Notes: generated from the letters alone by a model not told the origin. Positions 1 to 7,563 are shown, counted from the first letter of the stretch. The stretch: 32,357 bases of DNA from Tissierella sp. (GCA_012735585.1 JAAYGX010000051.1:1-32357), one strand, 5' to 3'. Program-made: numbers and translations.

Positions 1-128
1 GATATGGCCATGGGGTAGGTATGAGCCAATGGGGTGCCAATGGAATGGGCAAACAAGGAAGTTCATACGAGGAAATATTAAAACATTATTATACTGGAAT
101 AGATATTTTAAAAATTTCGAAAGAATAG
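1..128 (+). CDS. spoIID: Stage II sporulation protein D, 3' end only
   Basis: The window opens inside a gene. The frame starting at base 3 gives about 41 residues and ends at TAG 126-128. It begins YGHGVGMSQWGANGMGKQG and continues into a YEEILKHYY segment, which is the characteristic C-terminus of the SpoIID/LytB family. SpoIID is the membrane-anchored lytic transglycosylase that cuts peptidoglycan during forespore engulfment, working with SpoIIP and SpoIIM. The assignment is supported by spoIIQ and spoIIID directly downstream, an order common in Clostridia. The 5' part, including the catalytic Glu, lies outside the window. The gene is cut by the window edge and shows no sign of being broken. 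Confidence 0.9.
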   Translation, partial: YGHGVGMSQWGANGMGKQGSSYEEILKHYYTGIDILKISKE

Positions 129-163
129 TAGCCTTTCTATTGTCAATCTGAATAATAATTTTT

Positions 164-218
164 GTCATTCTGAACGTATGTGAAAAATTTTAAGATCCTT
201 CATGAAACTCAGGATGAC
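164..218 (+). repeat. Interspersed GTCATTCTGA...GGATGAC inverted repeat, copy 1
   Basis: It starts GTCATTCTGAACG and ends CAGGATGAC, with AAGATCCTTCATG in the middle. The ends are inverted repeats of each other. Related copies lie at 9560-9613 and 31651-31721, with a half copy at 12628-12657. A degenerate GTCAATCTGAA precedes it at about 142. The reading frame of spoIIQ stays open leftward through this repeat, which can mislead gene callers into an overlong protein. Confidence 0.75.
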
Positions 219-243
219 TTTTTATTTTTTTGTGCCATTCCAT

Positions 244-272
244 GTATTAATTTCTACTTAGTGGAAATAATA
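244..272 (+). promoter_or_regulatory. Candidate sigma-F promoter of spoIIQ
   Basis: GGAAATAATA at 263-272 fits the sigma-F -10 consensus GGnnAnAnTR at every defined position, and GTATT at 244-248 resembles the -35 GYATA. The spacer is 14 nt, slightly short of the usual 15-16. The predicted transcription start would fall at the edge of the Shine-Dalgarno sequence (279-286), which is uncomfortably close, so this is tentative. Confidence 0.3.
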
Positions 273-290
273 GTTAATGGAGGTGGAGCA

Positions 291-1142
291 ATGAAAGATA
301 AATTTATAAAAACATGTAGGGAAAATGGATTTTTGATATTTCTTTTTATCTGTGTATGTATTGTAGCTATTGGAACCATAACTGTTGTATTGCAAGGGGT
401 GGACAAAGGTACACCAGGTAATGATTTAGTAATACTAGATAACCCGGTAGATAATGATTCTACTGAAACTGTAGAAGAAGTTAGAAATAGTAGTCTAGAT
501 TTAAAAACTGGTGAGATCATTGTAGATGATGAGTTCGTAGTAGCTAAAACAAATATAGATACAGAGGAACTAGATCAACTAGATAGTGAAAAGATAGTTG
601 ATGAAATGGACATAGGTGAAGAAACAGTTGATGAATTGGATGATGTAGAAGAGGTATTTTATGAAGAAGATGACCATGAAGATGATGATGAGATTGAATT
701 TATCGACAACTACGTAGAAGAGCCAGCTAAGGTTACTAGGGAAATGATAATGCCGATCGAAGGGGAAATCTTGACAGAGTATGCTAAGGATAAGCTTGTA
801 TATTCAGAAACCTTAGAGGAATGGAGAGGACACCCAGGGATTGATATCAAAGCAAAATTAGGTACGGCGGTTAAAGCGGTATTAGATGGAACAGTTTCAA
901 AAGTATATGAGGACAGTCTATGGGGCAAGACTATAGTTATAGATCATGGTGAGGGGTTGGAGACTATATATTCTAATTTAGGAACTTTAGAGATGGTAGA
1001 AGTAGGTATTAAAGTAAAACAAGGGGATAATATATCTACTATTGGAAAAACTGCTCAAATCGAATTGTTAATGGAGGACCATTTACATTTTGAAGTAATA
1101 AAAAACCAGAAAACAGCAGATCCCCGTTCTATTATTCGATAA
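291..1142 (+). CDS. spoIIQ: Stage II sporulation protein SpoIIQ (M23/LytM domain)
   Basis: Forespore membrane protein of 283 aa that forms the SpoIIQ-SpoIIIAH channel or zipper between forespore and mother cell. Start ATG 291 is chosen because GGAGGTGG lies 5 nt upstream; the frame is open back to 180, but that part is an interspersed repeat. Residues ~13-33 are one transmembrane segment. Residues ~60-145 are a very acidic linker rich in Glu and Asp. The M23 domain fills the C-terminal ~130 residues. Both zinc motifs are complete: HxxxD at His181/Asp185 and HxH at His264/His266. B. subtilis SpoIIQ has lost the first His, whereas clostridial SpoIIQ keeps it. Position between spoIID and spoIIID supports the name over a generic M23 peptidase. 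Forespore sigma-F control is expected. Confidence 0.88.
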   Translation: MKDKFIKTCRENGFLIFLFICVCIVAIGTITVVLQGVDKGTPGNDLVILDNPVDNDSTETVEEVRNSSLDLKTGEIIVDDEFVVAKTNIDTEELDQLDSEKIVDEMDIGEETVDELDDVEEVFYEEDDHEDDDEIEFIDNYVEEPAKVTREMIMPIEGEILTEYAKDKLVYSETLEEWRGHPGIDIKAKLGTAVKAVLDGTVSKVYEDSLWGKTIVIDHGEGLETIYSNLGTLEMVEVGIKVKQGDNISTIGKTAQIELLMEDHLHFEVIKNQKTADPRSIIR

Positions 1143-1193
1143 AAAGGCATAAGTATTTATTAGAATACCCAAAAAGTAAAAGGGGGTTATGAA

Positions 1194-1448
1194 TTGAAGG
1201 ATTATATTGAGGAGAGAACTTTAGAAATAGCAAAATACATACTAAATGAAGGTGCTACCGTAAGGCAAGCAGCAGGTATATTTGGTGTGAGCAAAAGTAC
1301 GGTACACAAAGACGTAACTGAAAGATTGCCTAAGATAAACCCTCTTATCGCAGCAATGGTCAAGGATGTACTGGAAACAAATAAAGCAGAAAGACACATA
1401 AGAGGTGGGGAAGCTACCAAACAAAAATACAGAGCAATAAACGAATAA
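1194..1448 (+). CDS. spoIIID: Sporulation transcription factor SpoIIID
   Basis: DNA-binding protein of 84 aa that adjusts sigma-E-dependent transcription in the mother cell. Start is TTG 1194, with AAAGGGGG about 8 nt upstream; the nearby ATG at 1189 hits a stop after one codon. The protein begins MKDYIEERTLEIAKYIL and contains the highly conserved helix-turn-helix GVSKSTVHKDVTERLP (about residues 28-43), followed by a basic RGGEATKQKYR tail. Length and sequence match the family. It follows spoIIQ by about 50 nt. I saw no convincing sigma-E promoter in that gap, only weak matches. A rho-independent terminator overlaps the stop codon. Confidence 0.96.
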   Translation: MKDYIEERTLEIAKYILNEGATVRQAAGIFGVSKSTVHKDVTERLPKINPLIAAMVKDVLETNKAERHIRGGEATKQKYRAINE

Positions 1449-1469
1449 AAAGTCCGTAAGGACTTTTTT
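1447..1469. terminator. Rho-independent terminator of spoIIID, probably bidirectional
   Basis: AAAAAGTCC, GTAA loop, GGACTTTTTT. The hairpin has A- and T-runs on both sides, so it can also end the convergent DUF1576 gene that stops at 1498. Confidence 0.85.
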
Positions 1470-1497
1470 AGATTTTTTGCTTTAAATTTTATGGGAC

Positions 1498-2766
1498 TTA
1501 ATCTTCACGTTTTCTTTTTTTTATGGACATCAAAAAGGGTGCCAATATAGCAGCTACAATACCTGCTGAAAAACCATTATTGTATAGATTTACTCCTCCG
1601 TGTAAATAGCCCACATTGGTAACTACTGAAACATGAAGAAAACCTGCTACAATTCCTGCAATTACCCCAAAGTCACCAGCTACTGGAGCTAGGGCAGTAC
1701 CAAAGGTTGCCGCAAATATCATTGATGTAGAGTTTACTTCCCATTTTGTACCCATAGATCCAATAAATACCCCAATAGTTATTGGAATAGCATTTCTAGG
1801 ATGTTTACCAAAAGCTGAAAAACCTATAACTGTAAATAGAGCACCTAATCCAGGGCCGTTTATTTCTCCGCCTACTAATAATATATAAGCTAACATTATG
1901 AGACCCATAATTCCCATATTTATAAAACTAATGCCAAAACCATTTAATTGAACAAAATCGTTAGGAGATTTTCCTGTACTTTTAAGTAAATCTTTATATC
2001 CTTTAAAACTTAGACCATTACATATAAAACCAATAACAATCATAGATAGAAACATAATTATACAATAAATGGTGAATACCCTATTGTAACCTGCTGCAAT
2101 TAGGGATAGAGATTGACTTTCAAGACCAAAAGATCTAAATAAAGCCATAAACAAAGTTCCCACAATTCCTGCAGTAAATCCTAAATTATATAAATCATAA
2201 TCTAAGTGAAACTTCTTATAGTGATAGGCTAAAGGTACAAGACTAAAACCAGCTATTATACCACATAGATTACCAAAAATTATTCCTATTACTGGATCTA
2301 AGCCGAAGCCAAAAGATACTAAACTTATTAATGGTGCTAAAGCAGTACCAAAGAGTGCAATAATTAAATTATTTCCAAACTTCTCACCTTTGTAAGCGGA
2401 ATATAGATATACCCCAAACAAAATAGCCCAAAAATTATAGATATTCTTTCCAAATAGGGCGAACCCCCCTACTGTAAAAATTCCGGCAATTATTGGTCCA
2501 TTAATATTTAAATTATTGAATATTGCTAACACTACTGTTATAATCATAAGTAGACTAGCGTTAAAAAGCGCAGCACCTACATTACCTACAACGAAGTAAT
2601 CTGACACTAAAACACTAGGTGCTAAAACAATATTTTTCATACCCTGAATTATTTCCTGTGGGCTATTGAATAAAAATGAAGTTAATAGAATCAAAATTAC
2701 ATATATTGTTACGATAATATATTTTATTCTTTCACTTACTTGTCCAGAATTAAAAAGAGTTTTCAA
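1498..2766 (-). CDS. DUF1576 family multi-pass membrane protein
   Basis: Protein of 422 aa, hydrophobic throughout, with about 10 predicted membrane segments; it matches what I know of DUF1576, a family of unknown function common in Clostridia. Start is TTG 2766 with GAGGTG about 7 nt upstream. The two halves are homologous: NGP...FTVGGFALFGK (residues 89-107) and NGP...FTVIGFSAFGK (303-321); FGTALAP at 139-145 and again at 355-361; LYNLGFTAGIV (192-202) and LYNNGFSAGIV (394-404). The offset of 202-216 residues shows an internal duplication, as in many transporters, so a transporter or channel role is a reasonable inference, but no substrate can be named. It is inverted between spoIIID and mbl, which are usually adjacent. 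Confidence 0.85.
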   Translation of the reverse strand: MKTLFNSGQVSERIKYIIVTIYVILILLTSFLFNSPQEIIQGMKNIVLAPSVLVSDYFVVGNVGAALFNASLLMIITVVLAIFNNLNINGPIIAGIFTVGGFALFGKNIYNFWAILFGVYLYSAYKGEKFGNNLIIALFGTALAPLISLVSFGFGLDPVIGIIFGNLCGIIAGFSLVPLAYHYKKFHLDYDLYNLGFTAGIVGTLFMALFRSFGLESQSLSLIAAGYNRVFTIYCIIMFLSMIVIGFICNGLSFKGYKDLLKSTGKSPNDFVQLNGFGISFINMGIMGLIMLAYILLVGGEINGPGLGALFTVIGFSAFGKHPRNAIPITIGVFIGSMGTKWEVNSTSMIFAATFGTALAPVAGDFGVIAGIVAGFLHVSVVTNVGYLHGGVNLYNNGFSAGIVAAILAPFLMSIKKRKRED

Positions 2767-2848
2767 TACAACACCTCATAAATTAATTATTTTATTTTTT
2801 TAGATACCATAATTATTATATGTGAGAAACCGTTTTATTTCAACATAA

Positions 2849-2869
2849 TATACAATTAAATATTGTATA
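2849..2869. promoter_or_regulatory. Perfect dyad TATACAAT-N5-ATTGTATA in the divergent DUF1576/mbl intergenic region
   Basis: Arms 2849-2856 and 2862-2869 are exact inverted repeats with a 5-nt centre. The size and symmetry suit a dimeric repressor site about 80 nt upstream of mbl and of the DUF1576 gene. In so AT-rich a spacer chance is possible. Confidence 0.3.
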
Positions 2870-2933
2870 AATTTAAGGGAATTTATAGATTTTTATTGAA
2901 TACATATTTAAACTAATGGAAAGGATGATTTTA

Positions 2934-3950
2934 GTGGCTTTGAGATCGGATGTAGGTATAGATTTAGGGACTGCCAGTATACTGGTATATGTAAAAGGGA
3001 AAGGTGTAGTTTTAAAAGAGCCCTCTGTTGTTGCTATTGACCAATACACAAATAAATTTTTAGCTGTAGGCGAAGAGGCAAGACAGATGTTGGGTCGTAC
3101 TCCAGGGAATATTGTTGCTATTAGACCACTTAAAAATGGTGTAATATCTGATTATGAAATAACTGAACGGATGCTTAGATATTTTATTAGAAAATCTATG
3201 AATAAAACCATTTTTAAACCTAGAATTATAGTTTGTGTACCAAGTGGCATAACTGATGTTGAGAGACGAGCAGTAGTAGAGGCTTGTCAACATGCAGGTG
3301 CTATTAAGACTTATATAATTGAAGAACCAATTGCTGCAGCTATAGGAGCGGGAATTGATATTACCGAGCCAGATGGTAATATGGTTATTGATATTGGCGG
3401 CGGAACTACTGATGTTGCAGTAATAGCATTAGGTGGCATAGTTGTAAATACATCTATAAGAGTAGCTGGGGATGATTGCGATGAGGCAATAACCAAATAC
3501 ATTAGGAAGAAATATAATATGATGATTGGAGAAAGATCAGCTGAAAATCTTAAAATTAGTATAGGCTGTGCATATCCTGTTGAAGAAGAAAGGTATGAAG
3601 CGGTAAAAGGTAGGAACTTACTTACAGGCCTTCCTATGACAGTAGATGTAAGCACTAGTGATATGTTGGAGGCTCTTAGGGATCCTATTCATGAAATTAC
3701 TGAGGCAGTACATTCTGTCTTAGAAAGAACGCCACCTGAATTGGCCTCAGATATAGGAAACAAAGGTATTGTTATGACAGGAGGAGGCGCTCTTTTATAT
3801 GGTATGGACAAGCTAATAAGTAAAAGAACAGGCATAGAAGTTAGGATTGCGGACAATCCTGTAGAATGTGTTGCTGTAGGAACTGGTAAATCTTTAGAAT
3901 GGCTGAAAAGTTTAGAAATAGCTGGTGCTGAAATTCACGGTCGTAAATAA
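2934..3950 (+). CDS. mbl: Rod-shape protein of the MreB/Mbl actin family
   Basis: Bacterial actin of 338 aa that forms membrane-bound filaments guiding lateral wall synthesis. Start GTG 2934 is preferred because GGAAAGG lies about 9 nt upstream; an in-frame ATG at 2916 has no ribosome binding site. The actin ATPase motifs are present: phosphate-1 VGIDLGTASILVYVKGKG near the N-terminus, phosphate-2 NMVIDIGGGTTDVAVIALGG, and the adenosine motif GIVMTGGGALLYGMDKL near the C-terminus. AVGEEARQMLGRTPGNIVAIRPLK and VLERTPPELASDI resemble Mbl more than MreB, and the position after spoIIID is that of mbl in Bacillus. No mreC or mreD follows, which fits a standalone mbl. Confidence 0.9.
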   Translation: MALRSDVGIDLGTASILVYVKGKGVVLKEPSVVAIDQYTNKFLAVGEEARQMLGRTPGNIVAIRPLKNGVISDYEITERMLRYFIRKSMNKTIFKPRIIVCVPSGITDVERRAVVEACQHAGAIKTYIIEEPIAAAIGAGIDITEPDGNMVIDIGGGTTDVAVIALGGIVVNTSIRVAGDDCDEAITKYIRKKYNMMIGERSAENLKISIGCAYPVEEERYEAVKGRNLLTGLPMTVDVSTSDMLEALRDPIHEITEAVHSVLERTPPELASDIGNKGIVMTGGGALLYGMDKLISKRTGIEVRIADNPVECVAVGTGKSLEWLKSLEIAGAEIHGRK

Positions 3951-3951
3951 T

Positions 3952-3996
3952 AAAGAAAAAACATTTAGGAAGGGGGATCCTAAATGTTTTTTCTTT
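3952..3996. terminator. Bidirectional rho-independent terminator between mbl and the glycosidase gene
   Basis: A perfect 19-bp stem (3952-3970 with 3978-3996) surrounds a 7-nt loop AGGGGGA; the arms carry A6 and T6 runs. It separates two convergent genes and ends 4 nt before the glycosidase stop codon. Confidence 0.93.
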
Positions 3997-4000
3997 GTTA

Positions 4001-6835
4001 TTATTGAAATACCTTTACGAATTCGTAAGATATTGTATCACTATTTACATAGAACTTAACTAGATTGATATTTTTAATATCTTCTGGAGAATTCAGTTCC
4101 TTAGTATTTAAACTGATATATCTTATACCATCTTTTAAATCAGCAGATGTGGTATTTCCACCATGGACTACGATGATATTTTTACCTTTTCCCTGTGCTT
4201 CTACAAGTAAATCGTGGAATAACTCAGCTTCAAGCTTATCACTAAATCCATTACTACCGAATACAGGTGTTGGTAAGAATAATACAAAATTACTTTCAGT
4301 CCTATTTTCGAGGTCTTGTCTTAGTTTAAGCCACTGTGCAGGATCTGTTTCTCTTATACCATTTTTACTTGAATTTAAGTTTATAAATAATGTGTTCATA
4401 TGCTTATTTGTACTATATGCTTTTGAACCATCTATGTGAGCAAAAGTATTGAGATTTGATTGGAATTTCTCTGATGCACTGTTTAGTGTTATTCCAATCT
4501 TACTTTGATTCATAATAGATGTAATAGATTTACTTGCGTCATAGCCTGTTATTTCATTAATATTCTTAGGTTCCTTAGCGACGGCGAATGTAAATCCATC
4601 TTCTAATATATCTGATTTTCTGTTTAATTCATCTTTTAACTCAGTTTCTGTAGGCAATTCTAGATTACCAACTTGTGGAGGATAATAAGCATTCAATCCA
4701 TCTATGAGTATCTCACCAGATTGTTGTCTTAAACTATCTGTTTCAACAACATAGATACGCTCTAATTTAATAGGATAAGAAACATTATTTGGTATACTAG
4801 CATTTACATATTGCCAATCTTCCCAATCAATATTTTGTTTAAAGCTAAGATAATGTTCCGTTCCTTTACTATCGATAGCTATTGCCCTTAACCAGCTACC
4901 ACTATTGTCCCCTTTCACCCATAATCCTAAATTTTTAGGCTTTCCTTCCAATGTAATTCCAGATGTTTCAGGGTTTAGCATTATATATGCAGCTCTTGTA
5001 TTTCCACCTTGTGAAAAATCATATTTAAGGGATATACTAGAATTTCCTTCCTTTGCATCATTAGATTGATTTACACTTCCTAATACGGATTCTGGAAATG
5101 GTACAAACTTATATTTACTAGAATCTTCGAAGCTATCTACTAATTTAGATTCAGTACCTATACTTACTAGTATATTATCCACACCTTCGCCAGCACGAGC
5201 GGTAATAGCTCCGCCTTTAGGGGAATCGCTGCTATGGAATACTCCATTTTCAATAAAACCGATATCTCCTGTAATTGTAAAATCAACATCTTCTAAATAT
5301 ATCCTTGCTTCTGTTCCTTTGCTATCTTTACCATAATATGTTGGAAGATTATATTTGCTATTTACATCAATATTGAATTCTTTTATATTTGCTGTGATAT
5401 CTTTAGCCGTTTCCAATATAGTTAATTCCAAGTTTCCTTTTATACCATTGTAATCAGCTATTATATTTGCTTTACCTGCTGTTGTAGCTTTAAATTTATT
5501 ATATTCGAAATTTCCTTCTACACCTTCTACTGAAAAACTAAGTAAAGATGGGTCTAATTGGATAGGGTTGTGATTTTCATCATAACCTTTAACAGATATA
5601 TACCTAGTTGTATTTACAAACATTTTATTATCTTCAGTTGATACTTTTAGATAAGATAATTCGCCCTTTGGTGCATTTGAAACTACACCTACACCGTTAA
5701 TTACAAGTCTTTGTGAGCCTTCTGAGGGCTTGTTTACTACTTTTGCCTTATCTTCCCCTAAAGGTTTAATAGCCATAGTAGTAGAGCCGCCTCCATCTAG
5801 GTTTAGAGCATTATAAGCCCCTAAATCTTTCATAATAGCACCAAACATTTCCTGACTTACACCTTTAAATGATGAATCTCTACCGTCAATGGTTACTAAA
5901 ATTGCCTCTGTATTATCTTTGTTGATTCCAATACCAGTTCTAGGATTGGATCCTGTACTATTTATATTGGTTAAAGAGAGTTCACCATCTTTAAGTATGA
6001 TACTACCTCCGCCGATTGCAAACTTAATCTTATCTACATTTGGAGTTGTTGATACATCTAGTTTAACTTTACTTCCTACTGTTAATTGTTGTAAAACCTC
6101 TGCTCTTGAGCCTCTACCTGCAATAACATAACCATCTTTAGGGATATCAGTAGCAGCTTGTCCAACTCTTATATCCTTTATTTCACCATCATCAACTATA
6201 ACTTCCACTAAGTCCTTGTGAAATCTATTTCCTACAGATTTGTCTCCCCAATTTCTATCTAAAAGAGTTAAAGTATCGAACTCAGAAGTTACCTTATTTA
6301 AAGTATTGATACCAATCCTAGTTCCATTATCTAAATCCGTAACTACGATACTTCTATCTAAATAATCTACTCCACCAACATTATCATTAGTTAGATAAAA
6401 ACTTGGCAAAGCATAAGCTAATTCAATAGGAGAAATTATGACTTCATTATCACTAATAAGCCCGCCTAGGGAAGAAGGTAAAGGCGAATAATTGAAGTAA
6501 TCTCCATTGACACCTGCAACTACATCATGTTTCTCTACCATATTACTTACAGTATCTCTTTTTGAAGCACCATCTTTATTAAATAATCCCTTTAAATCCG
6601 TATACTCATTTTCAAGATCAATTCTAATAACATTGATGTTCCACCAACCTAATGCTGTAAATTTTTTAATGTTTTCATGGGTAACCCCTGATGCTAAATG
6701 TTCTTGATTTTGTGAAGTATATATTTCATAAGGCATATTTACTGTTATTTTATTTGCGTATACAGAATATGTACTTGTCATAATTGTAGATGCTGCCAAA
6801 ACCGATATAAAGACTTTCTTGATTCTTCTTTTCAT
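4001..6835 (-). CDS. Secreted phosphodiester glycosidase (NAGPA domain) multidomain protein
   Basis: Protein of 944 aa. Start ATG with AGAGAGGTGAC just upstream; signal peptide ~1-27, likely cleaved after VYA. Residues ~60-386 form a phosphodiester glycosidase (NAGPA, PF09992) domain with GVNGDYF (108-114), IGGGSIILKDG (274-284), NPRTGIGI (297-304), VTIDGR (314-319), NLDGGGSTTMA (345-355) and a closing INGVGV. Family members hydrolyse sugar phosphodiesters; the bacterial substrate is unknown, and wall polymers are one guess. Residues ~390-560 look like Ig-like folds, ~565-718 like a carbohydrate-binding jelly roll, and ~740-944 like a calcineurin-type phosphoesterase domain lacking metal ligands. 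No LPXTG or S-layer anchor is seen. Four hexamers with an 11-bp period lie upstream and may be a PhoP site. Confidence 0.85.
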   Translation of the reverse strand: MKRRIKKVFISVLAASTIMTSTYSVYANKITVNMPYEIYTSQNQEHLASGVTHENIKKFTALGWWNINVIRIDLENEYTDLKGLFNKDGASKRDTVSNMVEKHDVVAGVNGDYFNYSPLPSSLGGLISDNEVIISPIELAYALPSFYLTNDNVGGVDYLDRSIVVTDLDNGTRIGINTLNKVTSEFDTLTLLDRNWGDKSVGNRFHKDLVEVIVDDGEIKDIRVGQAATDIPKDGYVIAGRGSRAEVLQQLTVGSKVKLDVSTTPNVDKIKFAIGGGSIILKDGELSLTNINSTGSNPRTGIGINKDNTEAILVTIDGRDSSFKGVSQEMFGAIMKDLGAYNALNLDGGGSTTMAIKPLGEDKAKVVNKPSEGSQRLVINGVGVVSNAPKGELSYLKVSTEDNKMFVNTTRYISVKGYDENHNPIQLDPSLLSFSVEGVEGNFEYNKFKATTAGKANIIADYNGIKGNLELTILETAKDITANIKEFNIDVNSKYNLPTYYGKDSKGTEARIYLEDVDFTITGDIGFIENGVFHSSDSPKGGAITARAGEGVDNILVSIGTESKLVDSFEDSSKYKFVPFPESVLGSVNQSNDAKEGNSSISLKYDFSQGGNTRAAYIMLNPETSGITLEGKPKNLGLWVKGDNSGSWLRAIAIDSKGTEHYLSFKQNIDWEDWQYVNASIPNNVSYPIKLERIYVVETDSLRQQSGEILIDGLNAYYPPQVGNLELPTETELKDELNRKSDILEDGFTFAVAKEPKNINEITGYDASKSITSIMNQSKIGITLNSASEKFQSNLNTFAHIDGSKAYSTNKHMNTLFINLNSSKNGIRETDPAQWLKLRQDLENRTESNFVLFLPTPVFGSNGFSDKLEAELFHDLLVEAQGKGKNIIVVHGGNTTSADLKDGIRYISLNTKELNSPEDIKNINLVKFYVNSDTISYEFVKVFQ

Positions 6836-6880
6836 TTACGTCACCTCTCTAGTTTTCATATGTATAAGTATCCAACCATC

Positions 6881-6936
6881 ATTATATAGCTTTAATATAT
6901 CAATTCTGTTACAAAGAGATTACAATACACTTACAA
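6881..6936 (-). promoter_or_regulatory. 11-bp-periodic TTGTAA array with TATAAT -10, candidate Pho box of the glycosidase gene
   Basis: On the minus strand TTGTAA occurs at 6936-6931, 6925-6920 and 6914-6909 and TTGATA at 6903-6898, each exactly 11 bp apart, followed after 11 nt by TATAAT at 6886-6881. No normal -35 lies 17 nt before this -10, which suits an activator-dependent promoter. The geometry resembles PhoP sites of Bacillus (TTWACA-like hexamers, 11-bp period, about -60 to -20). The hexamers differ from that consensus, so another OmpR-type regulator is possible. Confidence 0.5.
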
Positions 6937-7085
6937 ATTAGGAAAAATAGTATTAGATTGGAAAAAGTAAATTGCCTTTAAAAATTAATCAGAAAAAAGT
7001 GGCAGCGATAAAAATGTATACCAAGTTAAAAACCTCCTACACTATATAATATAAATCTTTAAAAAAAGTGCAGAGGGTGATGTGA

Positions 7086-7505
7086 CTGAAGAAAATTGTT
7101 CAAAATCTGTTCTTATTCTTGATTGGAGGGATGTCCTATTTTTTTATTGAGATTATGTGGAGAGGATATTCTCATATTGGAATGTTTGTCCTAGGCGGTT
7201 TATGTTTTATATTAATAGGTTTAATAAGTGAATATTACTTCAAACCTAAAGGATCCTTAATAATACTACTGATTATATCAAGCCTAGTCATTACCTTTAT
7301 GGAATTGATCTTTGGGCTAATTTTAAATCTAGTGTTTAAATTGGAAATATGGGATTATAGTACTTTAAAATATAACTTCATAGGTCAAATTTGTTTAAGA
7401 TATAGTATCTATTGGTTTTTTCTTTCCTTGCCAGCAATTTTATTTTACGACTATATAAGATATTGGCTATTTGGAGAAAATAAACCTAAATATAAGTTTA
7501 TCTAG
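7086..7505 (+). CDS. Small CmpB-type (putative ABC transporter permease) membrane protein
   Basis: About 139 aa if translated from CTG 7086; from TTG 7119 it is 128 aa. Four membrane segments can be seen. The core MSYFFIEIMWRGYSHIGMF, then GGLCFILIGLI, a segment ending WDYS..KYNFIGQICLRYS, and RYWLFG near the end are typical of the short form of the CmpB / 'putative ABC-transporter type IV' family (PF06541), whose real function is unknown. The only Shine-Dalgarno sequence, AGAGGGTGAT (7072-7081), is correctly spaced for CTG 7086, is too far from TTG 7119, and the extra residues (LKKIVQNLFLF) complete the first helix. No ABC ATPase is adjacent. The stop is TAG 7503-7505, followed by a strong terminator. 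Confidence 0.72.
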   Translation: MKKIVQNLFLFLIGGMSYFFIEIMWRGYSHIGMFVLGGLCFILIGLISEYYFKPKGSLIILLIISSLVITFMELIFGLILNLVFKLEIWDYSTLKYNFIGQICLRYSIYWFFLSLPAILFYDYIRYWLFGENKPKYKFI

Positions 7506-7534
7506 ATAAGAGAAGGTGATAGATATAAAATAAA

Positions 7535-7563
7535 AAAACCTGATAACTTAGTTATCAGGTTTT
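7535..7563. terminator. Bidirectional rho-independent terminator between the CmpB-like gene and tRNA-Pro
   Basis: AAAACCTGATAAC, TTA loop, GTTATCAGGTTTT: a perfect 13-bp stem with an A-run before it and a T-run after it. It serves the gene ending at 7505 (+) and the tRNA transcribed on the minus strand. Confidence 0.9.

Noticed and set aside
180-290. N-terminal extension of spoIIQ
   Set aside because: No ribosome binding site at 180, sequence is an interspersed repeat; ATG 291 has an ideal GGAGGTGG.
2916-2933. ATG 2916 as the mbl start
   Set aside because: No Shine-Dalgarno sequence upstream; the bases after it form the site for GTG 2934, which gives the usual family N-terminus.
3311-3655. 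Minus-strand frame of 114 codons inside mbl
   Set aside because: Shadow of the mbl reading frame without own start signals.
4065-4439. Plus-strand frame of 124 codons inside the glycosidase gene
   Set aside because: Shadow of a well-supported gene on the other strand; its hydrophobic composition follows from the antisense of Asp/Asn/Lys-rich codons.
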